64,000 nt of DNA from Castanea sativa (lineage: Eukaryota > Streptophyta > Magnoliopsida > Fagales > Fagaceae), in assembly GCF_040712315.1 (NCBI RefSeq), contig NC_134019.1:33885873-33949872 (forward strand), given 5' to 3'. A program made the translations under genes and the position numbers. The first letter of the stretch is position 1. Each line of letters starts with the position of its first letter. The notes beneath the pieces were generated by a model. That model had not been told where the DNA came from, made no database searches, and was given only the letters and a program-made list of their open reading frames with translations. Below are positions 35,640-47,779 of this stretch, piece after piece.

Positions 35640-37899
35640 GCAGATAACCAATTAGATCCATATATACTTAAACCTAAAATATTCACATCAGTTTTTGCAA
35701 AAATTATTGTTTACTTTAGTAGAAAAACTTATATTTTCTACTTTATCTAACCACTTTTTCAACACTCACATCATATTATTTATTTTAAACTCTATTTTAC
35801 TAAAATATTAAATTTTCTTAATTTTTTTAATCATTTATTTCTCTTAACATTCCACAACCACAACCATCTATTTGAGCACTTTTGATGCAAATGCTCTAAC
35901 GTATCAGTTATAATGACATGGATCACCAAATTAATTAATAACTTAATTTTTCGAAGAATTAATAAACATTAAATGAATAAAAACATGAGATGGGAGGAGA
36001 TTGAAGTGGACGGCACGTGGCAGCCACTCAAAATCAAATTAAACATTTAAAAGAAGAATAATTAATTGGAAAAGCGAAAATGTGGCAGACAAAAAAGGAA
36101 GAAAGATTAATTAATAATTTGTCTGCCACACAAGTATCAAAGATTCAAAAGGAAGAAAGTTCCTTCCATTTATTTTTATTAAAAAAAAAAAAGGAAAAAA
36201 GACAATATTTAGTTACAAATTTAGTTGTAACTAAAAAAAATAATATTGTTACATTTTTTAAAAATCTAATAATCGGATTGCATATTCTTTATATTATTAA
36301 CATATATGTTTAATTTCGTATCAATTAGATATTATTTATTATTCAATTTATAAACATATTTATATGCATAATTTTCTACTAAAAAATATTATAATTAAAC
36401 CTATGATAATATAGCTATTAATCTTTAATCATCTAAAAATTTTGCAAGCATGTAGAATATAAGAAGAAAATGTAATCCAATAATAGATTTATTAAAATTC
36501 ATATTCAATAAAAAATATATAAAATAGAGTTGTAGCGGTTGTAGCACCAAACTTTTCCCTTTAAAAAAAAGAGAGAGAAAAAAAAGTGTCAAAGAAACAA
36601 AATTGTAGAAGAAATTGGAGGATCAATGAAGATAATGGCGATGTGAGCTAGTAGTGTTTAGAGGAGGAAAAAACCTGAAATTATGGGGTAAGAGTTTGAA
36701 CTTTTAGAGAATCCAAAATTACATAATTGCTTTTATCTATATTTTGAAATGTGGTTATGTAAAATAAGAAAGTAAATTTTTATACTAAAATAAATATGAA
36801 ATTTTTTAGAAAATATTTAATTATTTTTAATAAGAAATGATATGTTAATTATATTTTCACAATAAATCCTAAGTGGCAAGTTGTTATTAGGTAAAAGAAA
36901 ATTAATCTTAACAATGGGTTTAAATTAAAATCAGTAACAATTTACCATTTAAGATTTTTTGCGAAAATTTTCTTTTAAAAAAATTATTGTGAAAATATTA
37001 TGGACTATTACTTCTCATTTTCAATAAGTAAACTTAAGGTAGAAAATAGAAAATTCTAAAATCACAAATTATTTTACAAACTATTAATGTGATAAGTGAT
37101 TATTGGTAAGTAAAAAAAGTGAAGATAGATTAAAATAAAAACCAGTAAAAAAAATTTGTTTCGTAAAAAATTATTTGGGCTTGATGTGGAATAAAGTTTC
37201 TCCCCAAATTAATTTGGAGAGAAACTCTACAAACTTCTTATATATTTTTATATTGAGTGTGAATTTTGAAAATTTAATCGTTAAATTGCATGTTTTTATT
37301 ATATCCTTCACGCTTGAAAAAATCGAGAAAGTTAAAGATTTATTGCTTTGTCATCAAATAAATGTTAAAATTTTAATTTTTGATGATCTAAAATTGTGCT
37401 TAAAAAATAAGTTCATTAATCAAATAGTAAATAACATTCAATTTAATCAAAAATTGATATGCATATTAAGAATAAGAACATAAGGAAAATGAAATTTAAT
37501 GGTTAGATTTTTAAAATTCTAACCTAAAAAAGAGTTGAATAAAAGTTTAAAGAGTTTCTCTTCAAACTAATTTAGAGAAAAACTAAAACTATTCAAATTT
37601 TGAAGACTCAAAAGTGCCTTCAATTTTTATTTTTTTTAACTCAAAAAGGCAAGCACAAGGTCTTCCACTAAAATACAGCTATGGGATTGGATTTGTAAAC
37701 TAGTGTACCCAACAAACAACTTCTCGAGTCCTCGCCTCGCCTCCTCTTCAGCAGTACCTCATAACAATAAAACAGAGAGATTAATTGAAAACTTTAAAAA
37801 AGAAAAAGAAAAGAAAGGAGCTTTTGCTTTTCCTCTCAATTCCTTTTTCTTTCTTTTACTTTAATTGGTTGCAGTGAATGATCTTTTTGCTTTGCTCCC
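35640..37899. other. AT-rich intergenic DNA upstream of the receptor-kinase pseudogene
   Basis: No gene seen. Short inverted AT-rich stretches of a MITE-like kind (ACAATAAATCCTAAGTGGCA, about 36860-37130) resemble elements near 43900, 47800 and 61200. The last about 250 bp, with a CCTCGCCTCGCC stretch and an AAAAGAAAAAG tract, may be old promoter/leader. Confidence 0.4.
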
Positions 37900-39111
37900 A
37901 TGGGGAAACTCTCCAAGCTCACATCTATCATCTCCATCTTCTTCTTTATTTATCATATCATTATCACAGTATCTTCTTCGACACCTCCTCGTTACATCGC
38001 TGTTGAGGATATTACCCTTGACTGTGGCAGTGAAACTTCAGGCAAGTCGAAGGGCATGGATGGGCGCTACTGGAGTGGAGACTTTCAGTCCAAGTTCTTT
38101 CCCAAAGAAGAACATAATCTCAAATCTGTTACCTCTCAAACTCCAGAAGAATTCACAGATATAAAAGCCCCCTACACAACAGCACGTATATCTTATTCTC
38201 AATTCACGTACGTGTTTCCACTCACTGTTGGCCCGAAATTTGTTCGGTTGCACTTTTTCCCTCTCTTACTCAGGTTTTCAGAAGTCTGAGGACAATTTCA
38301 CTGTCAAAGCAGGTTCCTTCACCTTACTTAGAAACTTCAGTGCTGCTTCGAATCATGGTTATACTGGGCAAAATGAGATTGTAAAAGAGTTCTGCATCTA
38401 CGTCGACGAAGTTAATAAAAAATTGAATATAACCTTCGTCCTTTTTTCAGATACTACTTCTAGTAATTTCTATGCTTTCATTAATGGAATTGAGATTGTC
38501 TGCATGCCAAAAGACCTGTACTACAGTCTTGAAGGTCAAACTCAAAGTGAGAAAATCCCTCCGTATGTTGGCGAAAGTCTTCGGTTCTGCATAAACTACA
38601 ACATGGCACTCCAGATGGTTTTTCGAATAAACGTGGGTGGGAGCTTGATATTACCTGCAGAAGACACTGGCTTCTTTAGAGAATGGTCCACGGATATATG
38701 TTATTTCGAGGATGAAGGCGTATTCCTTCACAGTCCATCTTTGGTGCCAAACTACTCAAAAATAGAAAATTACACTGCACCAGATGATGTCTATCGATCT
38801 GCAATGACCAGTCATCATTTGGATTGCAGATTACCAGTTGATTCGGGATTCAATTACCTGGTGAGATTACATTTCTGTGAAATAGACCTCAATATAAGCC
38901 TCATTAGCCAAAGGTCATTCAGTATAGATATAGACCATAAGTCATCAGCTGAAGATGATGCTGATGTAATATGGTGGACTGGCAATCGCGATACGCCTAT
39001 TTACAAAGATTACGTAGTACTATCAAAAGAAGAAAAGGTTGAGGACAACAATAAGTTTCTCCTTATTTATTTTTTGAGTAAAGACGATAGAAACGGTGCC
39101 ATTTTAAAATA
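37900..39111 (+). pseudogene. CrRLK1L (FERONIA-like) receptor kinase, extracellular part
   Basis: Starts MGKLSKLTSIISIFFFIYHI, a signal peptide, then the malectin-like start YIAVEDITLDCGSE and SQFTYVFPLTVGPKFVRLHF. CrRLK1L proteins sense cell-wall state and RALF peptides at the plasma membrane. A frameshift at about 38255-38275 moves the reading to the next frame, where SYSGFQKSEDNFTVKAGSF, AFINGIEIV and the second malectin-like part (FNYLVRLHFCEID, YKDYVVLS) follow. It breaks off in GAILKY at about 39111, where family members continue NGLEIFK. The rest of the gene resumes at about 40843. Confidence 0.85.
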
Positions 39112-39476
39112 CTAGTTGGTCTATGTCTCATATTTATATTCTTGTCATTTGAAATTGAATTAAATCAAAATGTTGGAATCATTGTATTGTATTGTATATT
39201 TTGTTAATCTAATCTCAAAGTCATCTCTTGATTACAAGGTGGCATATCATGGGTCGGATATATGGTATTCTTTCCTTAACAAATATTGGTGTCATAAGGA
39301 CTGGTGATGGTAGGTGGATATGAATGTCTTCCCATATAACCACATTTGGTGTGGGCTCCCTTACTGGCTTGGCATATCATTAATCCAAGTTTCCATGTCA
39401 ACTATCTTCTCTTTGGCGGAGTTGAGCTGACAAGTTGTCATTTTCCTTAACCATGTATATCATTGATAGAAACAAT

Positions 39477-39799
39477 TCAAGTTAAATTCTTATCCATGAA
39501 ATGTAACGGATGGGATCTTGAACCCTGCCACAGCACAAAACCAAATAAATAAATAATAGTTAAAATCCAAAGAAACAGTAAACTATGGCCAAGAACATAA
39601 CCTGAGCTGGAGCACCAAAAAGCTTCATGCTCCTGCAAAAACCAAATGTTGTGACACTGTTTTGAAAAATCCGAGATGGGTTTTGTAAAAGACTTGTTTC
39701 TCTTGCTTGTGAGGCAAAAGGGTTTTGAGAATAGTATCTCTTCCATTGAAAAGCCAAGTGTTTCAGCTTAGATTGCCGAACTCTTTCCCAAGATGCCAT
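39477..39799 (-). CDS. Presequence-like 81-aa protein, inverted copy
   Basis: Exon 1 is 39799-39602 and exon 2 is 39524-39477, with a GT-AG intron and TGA stop. The product begins [20 protein letters not shown] and ends GSRSHPLHFMDKNLT. It keeps start, splice sites and stop, but carries G-to-E and K-to-E changes in the otherwise acid-free presequence-like part. About 110 bp of 5' DNA including a long GA/GT repeat is retained; the GGCCCA promoter part is missing, so expression is doubtful. Confidence 0.4.
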
Positions 39800-39862
39800 T
39801 TTTTTCTAGTTAGAGATTTCAAATTGTTGCATTTATATGATTTTTGTGAAATAATTTTCTTC

Positions 39863-39867
<5 letters not shown>

Positions 39868-39897
<30 letters not shown>

Positions 39898-39907
39898 TGT
39901 GTGTGTG
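39868..39907. repeat. (GA)n(GT)n microsatellite
   Basis: A GA run followed by GTGTGTGTGT, the inverted and longer version of the CT/CA tract found before the exon in each tandem unit. Confidence 0.85.
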
Positions 39908-39930
39908 AGAGAATGGTGTAATAAATTCAA

Positions 39931-40806
39931 GTTCTGACCATTCTTCTGGTGGTGATAGCGATAATAGCTACCGGCCAAGGTCAAGGACTCCCCCTAGTGA
40001 GTCTTTTTCGTGTGACGAGGAGTGCCATTATAGGCAGAGAAGGAAAAGTTCGTCTCACAGGGGCCTGGGCAATGATGCTATAAGCAGGGTCCTAAATCAA
40101 ATTTCTAAGTCACTTTTTACTCGAAGGATTGAGAAGGGGAAGCTTCCTCGGCGGTTTACTCAGCCAACGTTTACTATCTACAATGGTAAGATAGACCATG
40201 TGGAGCATGTGAGCCATTTTAACTAGAGGATGACTGTTCACTCTAAGAATGAAACATTGATGTGCAAAGTGTTCCCATCCAATTTGGGGCCCGTGGCAAT
40301 GAGATGGTTCAATGGTCTAAAGGAAGGCTTTATGGCCTCCTTTAAGGAGCTTATAAGAGCCTTTAGTTCTCGTTTTGTAACTTGTAGTAGAGTTCCTCAG
40401 CCTTTAGACTCTCTGTTGTCTATGACTATGCGAGAGGGGGAAACCTTAAGGACGTATTTTGACCGATACTAAGAAATGTTCAATGAAATAGATGGGAATT
40501 TTGACGATGTGGCTATAAGGACATTCAAGGTCGGCCTACCTTCTGAGCATAGTTTGAGGAAATCTTTGATTGGGAAACCTGTCAAAAGTGTGCATCATCT
40601 TATAGACCGCATTGACAAGTATAAGCAGGTTGAAGAGGACCAACAATTGGGTAAAGGCAAGGCTAAGGTGGTCCCTTAGGATAGCGGGGACTTCAGGTCG
40701 GACAAGAACAATAATAATCGTCCTCGGCAGGATTTTGCTAGGCAATCTGGAATTGCTGCTGCTCAAGTGGTTAACACTGTATTCCGAGAGCCAGTGCATC
40801 AAATCC
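39931..40806 (+). pseudogene. Ty3/gypsy gag fragment
   Basis: The reading has FTQPTFTIYNGKIDHVEHVS, then VFPSNLGPVAMRWFNGL, SFKELIRAFSSRF and GETLRTYFDRY, the core of the Retrotrans_gag domain of plant gypsy elements, followed by FKVGLP and a region leading to a lysine-rich tail. Stops at about 40225, 40471 and 40678 interrupt it. No LTR or pol is present. Confidence 0.82.
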
Positions 40807-40842
40807 TAAAAAAAAATTAAGAATGAACCATATTTTTAGTAG

Positions 40843-42171
40843 CCAAATAAGATGGGAGGGGATCCCACGAGGCCGGAACGTAACCTTGCCAGACCTAGTC
40901 CTGCAATGGTGAACAGTACTCTACTTGCCTCGTCAGCCAACGATCCTAAAACAAATAAAACAATATTCCTTGCCATTGGAAGTAGTCTGGGCTTCTTAGT
41001 GGTACTCACTTCACTGAGTTACATGGTTCAACTAATGAAATTCACGTGCTGGCGTGATCCATACAGAGGAAAGTCACAAAGGGCAAAGGCCCTGTCATTG
41101 CCCGAGGAACAATGCCGCCACTTCTCACTAAGCGAAATTAGAACAGCAACCAACAACTTCCACAAAGAACTAATTATCGGCCAAGGTGGTTTTGGCAATG
41201 TATATAAGGGTCTCCTTGACGAGGGTACATTGACTGTGGCAATCAAGTGCTTGAACCCCGAGTCTCAACAAGGTGCGCGAGAGTTTAAGACTGAGATCAG
41301 GATGCTTTCCCAGCTTCACCATGTCCACCTTGTCTCTCTCATTGGATACTGCATCGATGAGGGTGAGATGATCCTTTTCTATGACTACATGAGAAATGGG
41401 ACCCTGAGTGCTCGTCTGTTCGACACCAAATATGATCCTCTCACATGGAAATAAAGGCTCGAGATATGCCTCGGGGCGGCATGTGGTTTGCACTACCTCC
41501 ACACAGGCATGAAGAACCCAATTATCCACCGTGATGTGAAGACAACAAGTATTTTATTGGATGAGAAATGGGTGTCAAAGGTTTCGGATTTTGGGTTGTC
41601 TAAAATGGGTTTGAATAACACCGCTGTTAGTACCCTAGTTAAGGGAACATGGGGCTATTTGGATCCAGATTATGCAAGGCGTCAGCAACTAACAGATAAA
41701 TTTGATGTGTACTCATTTGGTGCGGTGATGTTTGAAGCGTTATGTGGCCGAAAGGCATTGAATACAAAACTCGAACATGAGCAATGGCACCTGGTCAATT
41801 GGGCTCGGAAATGCATTGAAAAAGGGACCATTGATCAGATCATTGATCCCTATCTAAAGGGTAAGATAGCACCAGAGTGTTTCAAGGTCTACGTGGAGGT
41901 TGCCAAGAGTTGTGTGCGTGATCAGGGGATTCAACGGCCTAAGATGAACGATGTGATAGAAAAGCTTGAGTTTGCATTTGAGCTGCAGCAGAATGCGGAT
42001 GCAGCCCAGGAGGAAATCAATCCCAGTGGTGTAATTAGCTATCAGGACGTGTTATCATTTCGTGTTGTTGAACCCGTCTTGGAATCAGATAGTTGTATTG
42101 AGCTAACTACGAGCAATAGTGAATCGACGAATCCAAGTCTTGATTCTGATGGTATCACTGGCACAGTTTGA
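40843..42171 (+). pseudogene. CrRLK1L (FERONIA-like) receptor kinase, membrane and kinase part
   Basis: Begins just before RNLARPSPAMVNSTL, then a membrane segment (IFLAIGSSLGFLVVLTSLSY), juxtamembrane CRHFSLSEIRTATNNF, and a kinase domain with GQGGFGNVYKG, VAIK, HRDVKTT, DFGLSK and GTWGYLDPDY. Lesions: a stop at 41452-41454 in LTWK*RLEIC, where the family has Gln (CAA to TAA), and HRDVKTTSILLD, where the conserved catalytic-loop Asn is Ser. The frame is otherwise open to TGA at 42171. With the upstream frameshift and insertion it cannot make a normal receptor. The 5' and 3' parts together match the intronless layout of the family. Confidence 0.88.
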
Positions 42172-42855
42172 GACGTCTTTAAAGACAACTGATCCAACAG
42201 TGCTACAACTTAAGGTATGTCATATGCTTTTCTCGATCGAGTGCTACTAGATATGTGTGTAATATTTATTTTTTGAGTGTTATTAGATGAATATCATAGC
42301 GTTTTTTGAAAAGTTGTTTGTGTATCACTTTTTTTTTTTTTTGCTTTTCAGGCCATGTTCGACTATTGTAATTATCTTTATTCTGTACACGTGTGACATG
42401 ACAACGTGTTCTGTGATAATCTAAAGCGTTTAGTGGGTTGTAGGGTATGTATATTTTGCAGGAGTATTTTATAATCTCACTGATACTCCTGATAAATATA
42501 TTGTGCCGACAAGTAATTTGTTTTGTTTTGTTTTTTTCCATTTGAACTCGCAATATAATGATCGATATATATATATAGTTGCTTTAGATATACTGCAATG
42601 ACATGCATATCAAGTCTGTACTTATTTCTCATCTTTTGTTTGATAACTGAACTTATTATTTCTTTCTTTTAAATTTGTTGATGAGATGTTAAATTCAGTT
42701 ATATATTTAAACAAAACATGAAAAATAAGTACAGTTTAATAACCATCAACACAACATTTTACTTTTGATTGTGTGGATAATCACCATTAGTTGAGCTACT
42801 TCTTAAAGATAACAAGGTGCCGGCTTTACACATCTGTCAAGAATTTGTTTAATTA
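42172..42855. other. 3' flank of the pseudogene
   Basis: AT-rich, T-runs, short (TA)n at about 42569-42580. No gene seen. Confidence 0.4.
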
Positions 42856-43722
42856 GGCCCCGTTTGGTTGGGAAGATTTTAGGAGAGATAGAAAAATGGG
42901 GAGAAAAAAGTGGATAAAAATGGTTTTTTGGAGTGTTTGGTTGGGGAGAAAATGGGAAGGATTTTGGTGGGGCTCAAGTGTTTTCTCCCTAACCCACCAA
43001 AAGACAATCTCTCCAAATTGGAGAGAAAAGACGTGAAAAATGGGTTCCTAAATAGAATGACACAAATACCCTCACATGAACAATTGAGTCAAGGATGATT
43101 CTAGTTGAGTCAAGGACGATTCACGGTGAGTTTCAAGCCAAGCTAACACCGTAAGACCCATAGATCTGTGTCGTACATCTCTCATTTGCAACAGAACAAT
43201 TGTTCGTTGGATTTATGGTTGTCGTCTTCGCTCGCCCTGCTTAATCTCTGCCAATGGTCCTCCACTTGCATCATCGTCCTCTCTAGTCACCCATCTGGAG
43301 CTCTAGTTGCCATATTGTTCTTCACCGGATCAGCAAATTAATGGTGTTTGAGTTTTGTTTTTTTGAATAGGGTTTTCAAGTTTTCTTTTTAGATATTGCA
43401 TGGGTTTTTATTTATTTATTTGGTCCGAGTTTGTTTTTATTTGGTGTGTGGTTTTTATTTTATTTTATATTTTATAATTTGTGCATTAGTTTTTTTTTCA
43501 ATAAAAGATAATTAAATCTAGCCTTTTGTGAAAAATTTTATATAAGGGTATAAGGGTATTAGGGTAAATTTATACAAACCATATTTTCCATCCTCTCGCT
43601 TTTCTTCTCCACAAAATAATTTTCTATCTCTCCACTTTTCCATCCTTCCAACCAAACACACATGACGAAAACTAAATATTTTCTATTCTCCCACTTTTTC
43701 ATCTCTCCAACCAAATGAACCC
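42856..43722. mobile_element. Tourist-like MITE, 867 bp
   Basis: Terminal inverted repeats GGCCCCGTTTGGTTGG and (inverted) GGGTTCATTTGGTTGG, with flanking TTA on both sides (42853-42855 and 43723-43725). The inverted similarity extends inward through GAGAGATnGAAAAAnTGGGAGA. PIF/Harbinger-type by termini and target site. No transposase. Confidence 0.75.
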
Positions 43723-43725
43723 TTA

Positions 43726-44603
43726 AAAGAGATGTTGGTTGCACCCAATATAGATGTCAAACTTTGGATATATAAGGTTTCAAATGCAGGAATGACAATT
43801 GATTGAGTTAAGTGATCAACTTTTCGGACTTGACCTAACTCAAATAGTAAGGCTTGTGATTTTTAAATTATATTGGTTTGGATTTAAATTTTAATTACTA
43901 CTTTTACAACATTTTTACAACAAATCATAGGTGCTAGTTCTAATTTGAGTCCATCACTAGAATTACTTTTTTGCTCACCAGTAACAACAAAAATGACATA
44001 TTACTTAGGATTTATAGTAAAAGTATTATGAAAATGTTCTAAATATACCATTTCTCATTTTAATACTGCTATGGTTTGAGAAGAATTTGGCTTTAACATG
44101 ATAGGTGGATGAATTTTGTTTCTACATGACTAAAATAACCCCATTATAAATTTTTACTTAAACAAAAAATGAACAAGGATTCTTTGTCATTTAGAGCATA
44201 ATCTCCTAAGTTTGATTCTTATCTCTTTCACTCTACAACTAATTTAAAATCCCATGAATTAAGTCGCACTTATTAAAAGGGAGTTTGAGCCCAGATGAGA
44301 TGGATTGTTAGAATTATATGATTAAATTATTAAATTTATCACTTCCCAACAGTTAAACTTTTGTGAAAATCGATAATTTAACAATGATATCCTTCCAAAA
44401 GTGATATGAGAATTCATACTGTCATTCTACTTCTCACTGTGGAACACGCTATTATTACAAAGAGGATCGGTAAATTCAACCAACAATAATAATCAAGAAC
44501 TTATCATAGGTGATTTTAATAATTGAAAAGAAGACAACCCAAAAAAAAAAAAAACAAACAAACAAACCTATTGAAGGTTTTATGTCTTAGAAACGAGAGA
44601 GCT
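43726..44603. other. Intergenic DNA, no gene seen
   Basis: Contains a diverged short AT-rich element (about 43890-44050, TTTACAACATTTTTACAAC...) of the kind also seen near 47800. Confidence 0.35.
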
Positions 44604-45345
44604 AACTCACCCGATCCAGGAAATAAGTAGCTGAGAAAGCTCTCACTCTTGCCCCCAACGGAATAGATTGTTGTATCATCAATCTGAATTGTATCACCTG
44701 TTGCTAATCGAAAATTTTAGATTATGCTCTAGATAAGCTAATTACTGATGTTAATATGTTCATACTAAAGGTAACTCAGTAATGCAGTAATGTAATTTAA
44801 TCAACAAATGGTACACCATAACTTCACAAGACAGGAAAGCAGAGGATTACCAACCCAGCTGAAGCATCAAAAGTACTTGTAAATTAAGAGCATGGCACTA
44901 ATCCACGACAATAGAACTGGTCCTAATCCATTTAAATTTAGCCATTAATTTCGGCAGATTATTCTGGAAAATTATTAGTGATCAGTATTATACTCATAAC
45001 AATCACAACAAAGGCATTAGAAATTTGTCTACTAAGGGCAATCATTTGACTCTACAGTTTCAAATTTCAGCAGTAAAAAGAACTCTAAACCCAAATTTCG
45101 CATTTGACCTTTATTTCCCTTAATTTGTTCACAAAGCAGTAATATTTTCCTCTCTGGTTATTAACTAGAGGGAAAGTAGGCATGCTACTAAAGATACAAA
45201 CTTCCCCATTGCTAGATCTTAGTCTACTTCAAAACGTTTAACTACTCACCGATGGCCAAGAAATTAGGGATTAATACAGAGAAGTTAAATTGAAAAGCTA
45301 CCTCAAGATATGCTTGAGAGTTGAGTCCACCCTTGACATATACTC
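44604..45345 (-). other. Two exon-like segments of unknown identity
   Basis: On the minus strand, about 45345-45302 reads KAHRVYVKGGLNSQAYLE between AG and GT dinucleotides, and about 44706-44614 reads TGDTIQIDDTTIYSVGGKSE and FLSYLFPGSG ending at GGGTGAGT. The strings look protein-like, but their phases do not join simply and I recognise no family. A pseudogene or exon remnant is most likely. Confidence 0.25.
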
Positions 45346-46207
45346 TATGTGCTTTCTCACGGTGAAAGAAAAAAGAGAACAAAGAATTAAGATTTTTTTT
45401 AATGGTTAGAAAAGTCCAGTGATCAAATACGGTTTAAAAAAATCACAAATCGTTAAATTAAACAATTAAAAATAATAATATTATTTTTTGTCATTTATAT
45501 TTTTTTAATAAATTCAAATTTAAATTAGGTAATTTCATCATTATTAAGTAAGTGAACTAAAATGGAAAGAAGTGGACCAAGTGGACTAAAGATAGACGGA
45601 TTGGGACTAAATTGGTCCAAACTAGACCTAAGTGTATTGAAATAGACTAAACTAGACTGAATAAACTAAATTAGACCAAAATCAATTATAAAAAAAAATG
45701 GTGAAATGCTCGATAATTTGGCTCAACAAGAACATAGTGATATTAAATCCTATATTTCAAGTTTTATGGATGGATCATTTGTCTCAACAGTCCACATTTA
45801 GATAACTTTGCAAAGGTAAGAAAAAAAGGTTCAAAAAAAAGTTGTGTGAGCACTGAGCACACTACCATTGAGTTAATTGTTAGCATACCGTAAATTAAAA
45901 TACTATGCATATTGAATATGGCACTTTATTTGTTTGAACTTAAAATTGAAACATAAAAACTAGTTTTTTATGTATTTTTAAGGCACCCTAAACATAAGGT
46001 GTTGAAGATAAATTAGGATTTGTGTGGAATCCGCTTATTTTGCTGAAACTAAAATTTTTTTACTGAAAGTACTGTAGATAAAGACAAAAATTAGCTAAAA
46101 TAGTACAATGAGGCCTATAAATAGTACCAAAAAGTGCAGCGGGCATATGAATAGTAACAAAAATAAGCTGAATAGTAAAATAAACCAACTTTTTAATTTT
46201 TGTCAAA
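45346..46207. other. Intergenic DNA with a decayed MITE
   Basis: A short tandem of ACTAAA/GACCTAA-like phrases (about 45550-45680). A GGAATCCGCTTATTTTGCTG-containing MITE relic occupies about 46005-46200. No gene seen. Confidence 0.4.
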
Positions 46208-46214
46208 TATACAC

Positions 46215-47425
46215 TAAGGGTTCGTTTAGATACCGCTTATTTTGCTGAAAATTGAAAACAATAAAAAATAATAATAAAAAAGTTACTATTCACGCACTTG
46301 GCACTGTTCACGGACAATGAACAATGCAAGAGGCACTGTTCAGGGAAAAAAAATAGACTCTGGATGCTAAAACGCAATTGTAAGAGGCAAAATTTTAAGC
46401 TAATTATAGAATGCCACATCAAAATTTAGTGGCAAATTCTAAATTAATGTCATTAAATTAATTAAATTAGATGATGACATGTGTCATCCAAATTGACATC
46501 ACACTGACATATCAAAATTTGCCACATGTCATTTGGCCCACAAGATAAAGATAATTTCCTATTCAAAATTTATGGATAATTATCTTTATTAAAATAAAGA
46601 TAAATTTTCTATTCAAAATTTATAGATAATTATCTTTATTAAAATAAATTAATTAGAGATAATGATTTATCTTTGTTGATTATTATATTTATCAAAATAT
46701 GATATAGATAAAGAGAGATAATTATCTCTAAGAAGAATTTGGGCCAATCAAAAGTTTACTACATACTTTCAAGCATATCAACTCAAAATGGAGCTTATCC
46801 TCTAAAATCACTATAAATAGAGGACATCTCCTCTCATTTTGGAACCAAGTTTTCAAGAGGCCCAAGCTCTGGAGAAATTCTGTCTCAAGAATCTTTGAAA
46901 AACATTTGAAGAATTTGAAGAGCATTCGAAACGCTTGAAGAACTTGAAGGTTGAGAAGACCGTTCAATCCATCTTCCAATCAAAATCAAGAAGATCTCTT
47001 GTTTGAGTTCTTTGAAGTTCTATTGGAATTAAGCTAAAAAGCCTCCATAAACCTCAACAAACCCAAATCTTTGAAGCTCAACGGATCAAGCCTCTAAAGC
47101 CTTGAAGAACTTCAACCTAAGAGCTTTCACGTTCGAAGACTTGAAGAACAACAAATCTCTAATAAGCTCAAAGCTAGAGATTTGTTGTGAAAACCATTCA
47201 ATCCATCTTCCAACCAAAGTCAAGAAGAGTCCTTATTCGAGTCAAGTTCAAAGAAGATAGAATCAGAGAGTATTCTTTTGCAAAAGAATTGAAATAGAGA
47301 TTGTACTCATTATACATCAATACAAATTTATATTTGCAAACCATATTTCTTTTCAATTGTTTGATTTTTCGCAATTGAAAATTTTTATGTTTACAACAAT
47401 ATCCAAACGCTGCGAAAAACCAAGA
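46215..47425. mobile_element. MITE interrupted by a solo LTR
   Basis: Left piece starts GGGTTCGTTTAGATACCGCTT and reaches GCTAAAACGCAAT at 46378; the right piece resumes ATATCCAAACGCTGCG at about 47400. The family is that of the MITEs at 51563-52618 (GGGTCCGTTTGGATA... AACGCAGCGTATCCAAAC). Confidence 0.6.
46379..47395 (+). mobile_element. Solo LTR, 1017 bp
   Basis: Begins TGTAAGAGGCAAAATTTT and ends TTTTTATGTTTACA. Flanked by GCAAT (left) and ACAAT (right), probably one diverged 5-bp target duplication. A TATAAATA box at 46812-46819 suggests + orientation. Near 46555-46680 it contains direct repeats of AATTTATnGATAATTATCTTTATTAAAATAAA, and near 46860-47260 repeats of TTGAAGAACTTGAAG-like phrases. 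Confidence 0.65.
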
Positions 47426-47429
47426 TCCC

Positions 47430-47770
47430 TTTTTAAGTATGCATGTGATAATTGCCCAGGGCCAACTGTGGGCCTAAGCCTAAGGCCCCTAACATAGAAA
47501 GGCCCCATATTAATATGGGGGATTTTTTTTTTTTTTTTTTATAATCAAGAAAAGATTGAGTTATTTGTACTTTTATTTATTTATTATTATCACATAGGTC
47601 TTATAAATTGATATATCACCTATCACAATAAGTAATTCAATATTTTTTTATTTTTTATTGAAATGTCACATCAGTTTGTAAGTTTTTTATAGTAAAATTT
47701 GTAGTAATTTTAGCATTTTCTCCACACTACAAAAATTATGAATTAATAGAAATACAACGCAATTACCAAT
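47430..47770. other. Repeat-like DNA
   Basis: GGGCCTAAGCCTAAGGCCCC here and GCCTTAGGCCTGCCGGCC near 48270 may be the inverted ends of one degraded element covering about 47450-48300. Weak. Confidence 0.3.
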
Positions 47771-47779
47771 TCACCATTA

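Larger units (their letters stand above)
39112..40842. mobile_element. Chimeric insertion: inverted presequence unit plus gypsy gag piece
   Basis: A 1.73-kb block sits inside the receptor-kinase pseudogene. Its left 820 bp are the reverse complement of part of the tandem unit (from TTGAATTTATTACACC to CCAACTAG); its right part is a Ty3/gypsy gag fragment. The parts meet at about 39931. I see no clear terminal repeats or target duplication, so the mechanism is open. Confidence 0.7.

Noticed and set aside
36080..37483. Lysine/asparagine-rich open frames upstream of the receptor pseudogene
   Set aside because: Composition follows the local AT content and there is no domain or conserved motif.
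39112..40842. Helitron capture as the cause of the chimeric insertion (CTAG|T at one end, A|TC at the other)
   Set aside because: CTAG is part of the array unit itself and I see no 3' hairpin, so the match to Helitron ends is probably chance.
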